This document shows positions 63,906 through 64,000 of a DNA stretch of 64,000 nt, one piece after another. The position numbers and the translations under genes are program-made. Source of the stretch: Pseudomonas graminis (GTDB taxonomy: Bacteria; Pseudomonadota; Gammaproteobacteria; Pseudomonadales; Pseudomonadaceae); the NCBI RefSeq assembly GCF_900111735.1, contig NZ_FOHW01000002.1:42347-106346 (forward strand), read 5' to 3'. The stretch's first letter is position 1, and each line of letters opens with the position of its first letter. The notes below the pieces were generated by a model. It saw nothing but the letters and a program-made list of their open reading frames with translations. It ran no database searches and was not told the origin of the DNA.

Positions 63906-63998
63906 TGTAGGAGTGAGCTTGCTCGCGATAGCTTTGTTTCAGCCCACGGAAAATCACTGGATGTGCCGGCCCCTTCGCGAGCAAGCTCACTCCTACAG
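63906..63998. repeat. REPIN at window end
   Basis: TGTAGGAGTGAGCTTGCTCGC and GCGAGCAAGCTCACTCCTACA flank a 50-base loop. Confidence 0.88.
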
Positions 63999-64000
63999 TT

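Overview
The window is chromosomal DNA of a Pseudomonas, most likely from the fluorescens/putida/syringae side of the genus. GC content is high. Gene blocks follow the order known from P. aeruginosa and P. putida: hemH-uraA-upp-hpt-mqo; OmpA lipoprotein-acyltransferase-pta-slyD-gpx; cysZ-trxB; folM-folE-folX. Several intergenic gaps carry paired REP elements (REPINs) of the type TGTAGGAGTGAGCTTGCTCGCGA / TGTAGGAGCGCGCTTGCCCGCGA. I see no rRNA, tRNA, phage, insertion sequence or CRISPR array.

Region by region. 1-5.1 kb: end of hemH, a tandem REPIN array, pyrimidine salvage genes upp-uraA, purine salvage hpt and three small genes. 5.2-9.2 kb: mqo with a long leader, and small envelope genes. 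9.2-20.2 kb: an autotransporter with a complete PAP2 acid phosphatase signature, an acyltransferase, small cysteine-rich/DUF2007 genes, an SRAP protein, an M48 lipoprotein, a GDT1-type manganese exporter under a yybP-ykoY riboswitch, rsmC, a hydroxyacid dehydrogenase, a LysE exporter and duplicated REPINs. 20.4-28.9 kb: acyl-CoA synthetase, DUF1302, DUF1329 and a MalT-like LuxR regulator, probably a unit for medium-chain acyl or ester uptake. 29-37.3 kb: OmpA lipoprotein, acyltransferase, pta (without ackA), DUF3565, slyD, glutathione peroxidase, an old yellow enzyme and a glycosyltransferase. 37.3-39.4 kb: a lower-GC patch with a FlhE-like secreted protein whose start is odd, an effector-like protein and a membrane protein. 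39.4-46.4 kb: cysZ, trxB and the tetrahydromonapterin operon folM-folE-folX-DUF1244-hopJ. 46.7-57.3 kb: a short-chain dehydrogenase, a very large dermonecrotic-toxin-like protein, SirB1, a leucine-dehydrogenase homologue lacking its catalytic lysine, SOS gene yebG, psiE and a toxin/immunity pair. 57.7-64 kb: small lipoprotein, DUF3509, HPF-like protein, and an iron-starvation sigma/anti-sigma/TonB receptor system.

The most interesting signal is a perfect TGTACA-N12-TGTACA direct repeat overlapping the predicted -35 box of the fol operon. It matches the PplR/LitR light-regulator site I recall from P. putida, where folE is light-inducible. Other points worth checking are the Lys-to-Thr change in the leucine dehydrogenase, the polymorphic-toxin pair, the altered SRAP active site, the mini-ORF or frameshift in front of the FlhE-like gene, and alternative pairings around the ribosome-binding site below the manganese riboswitch.
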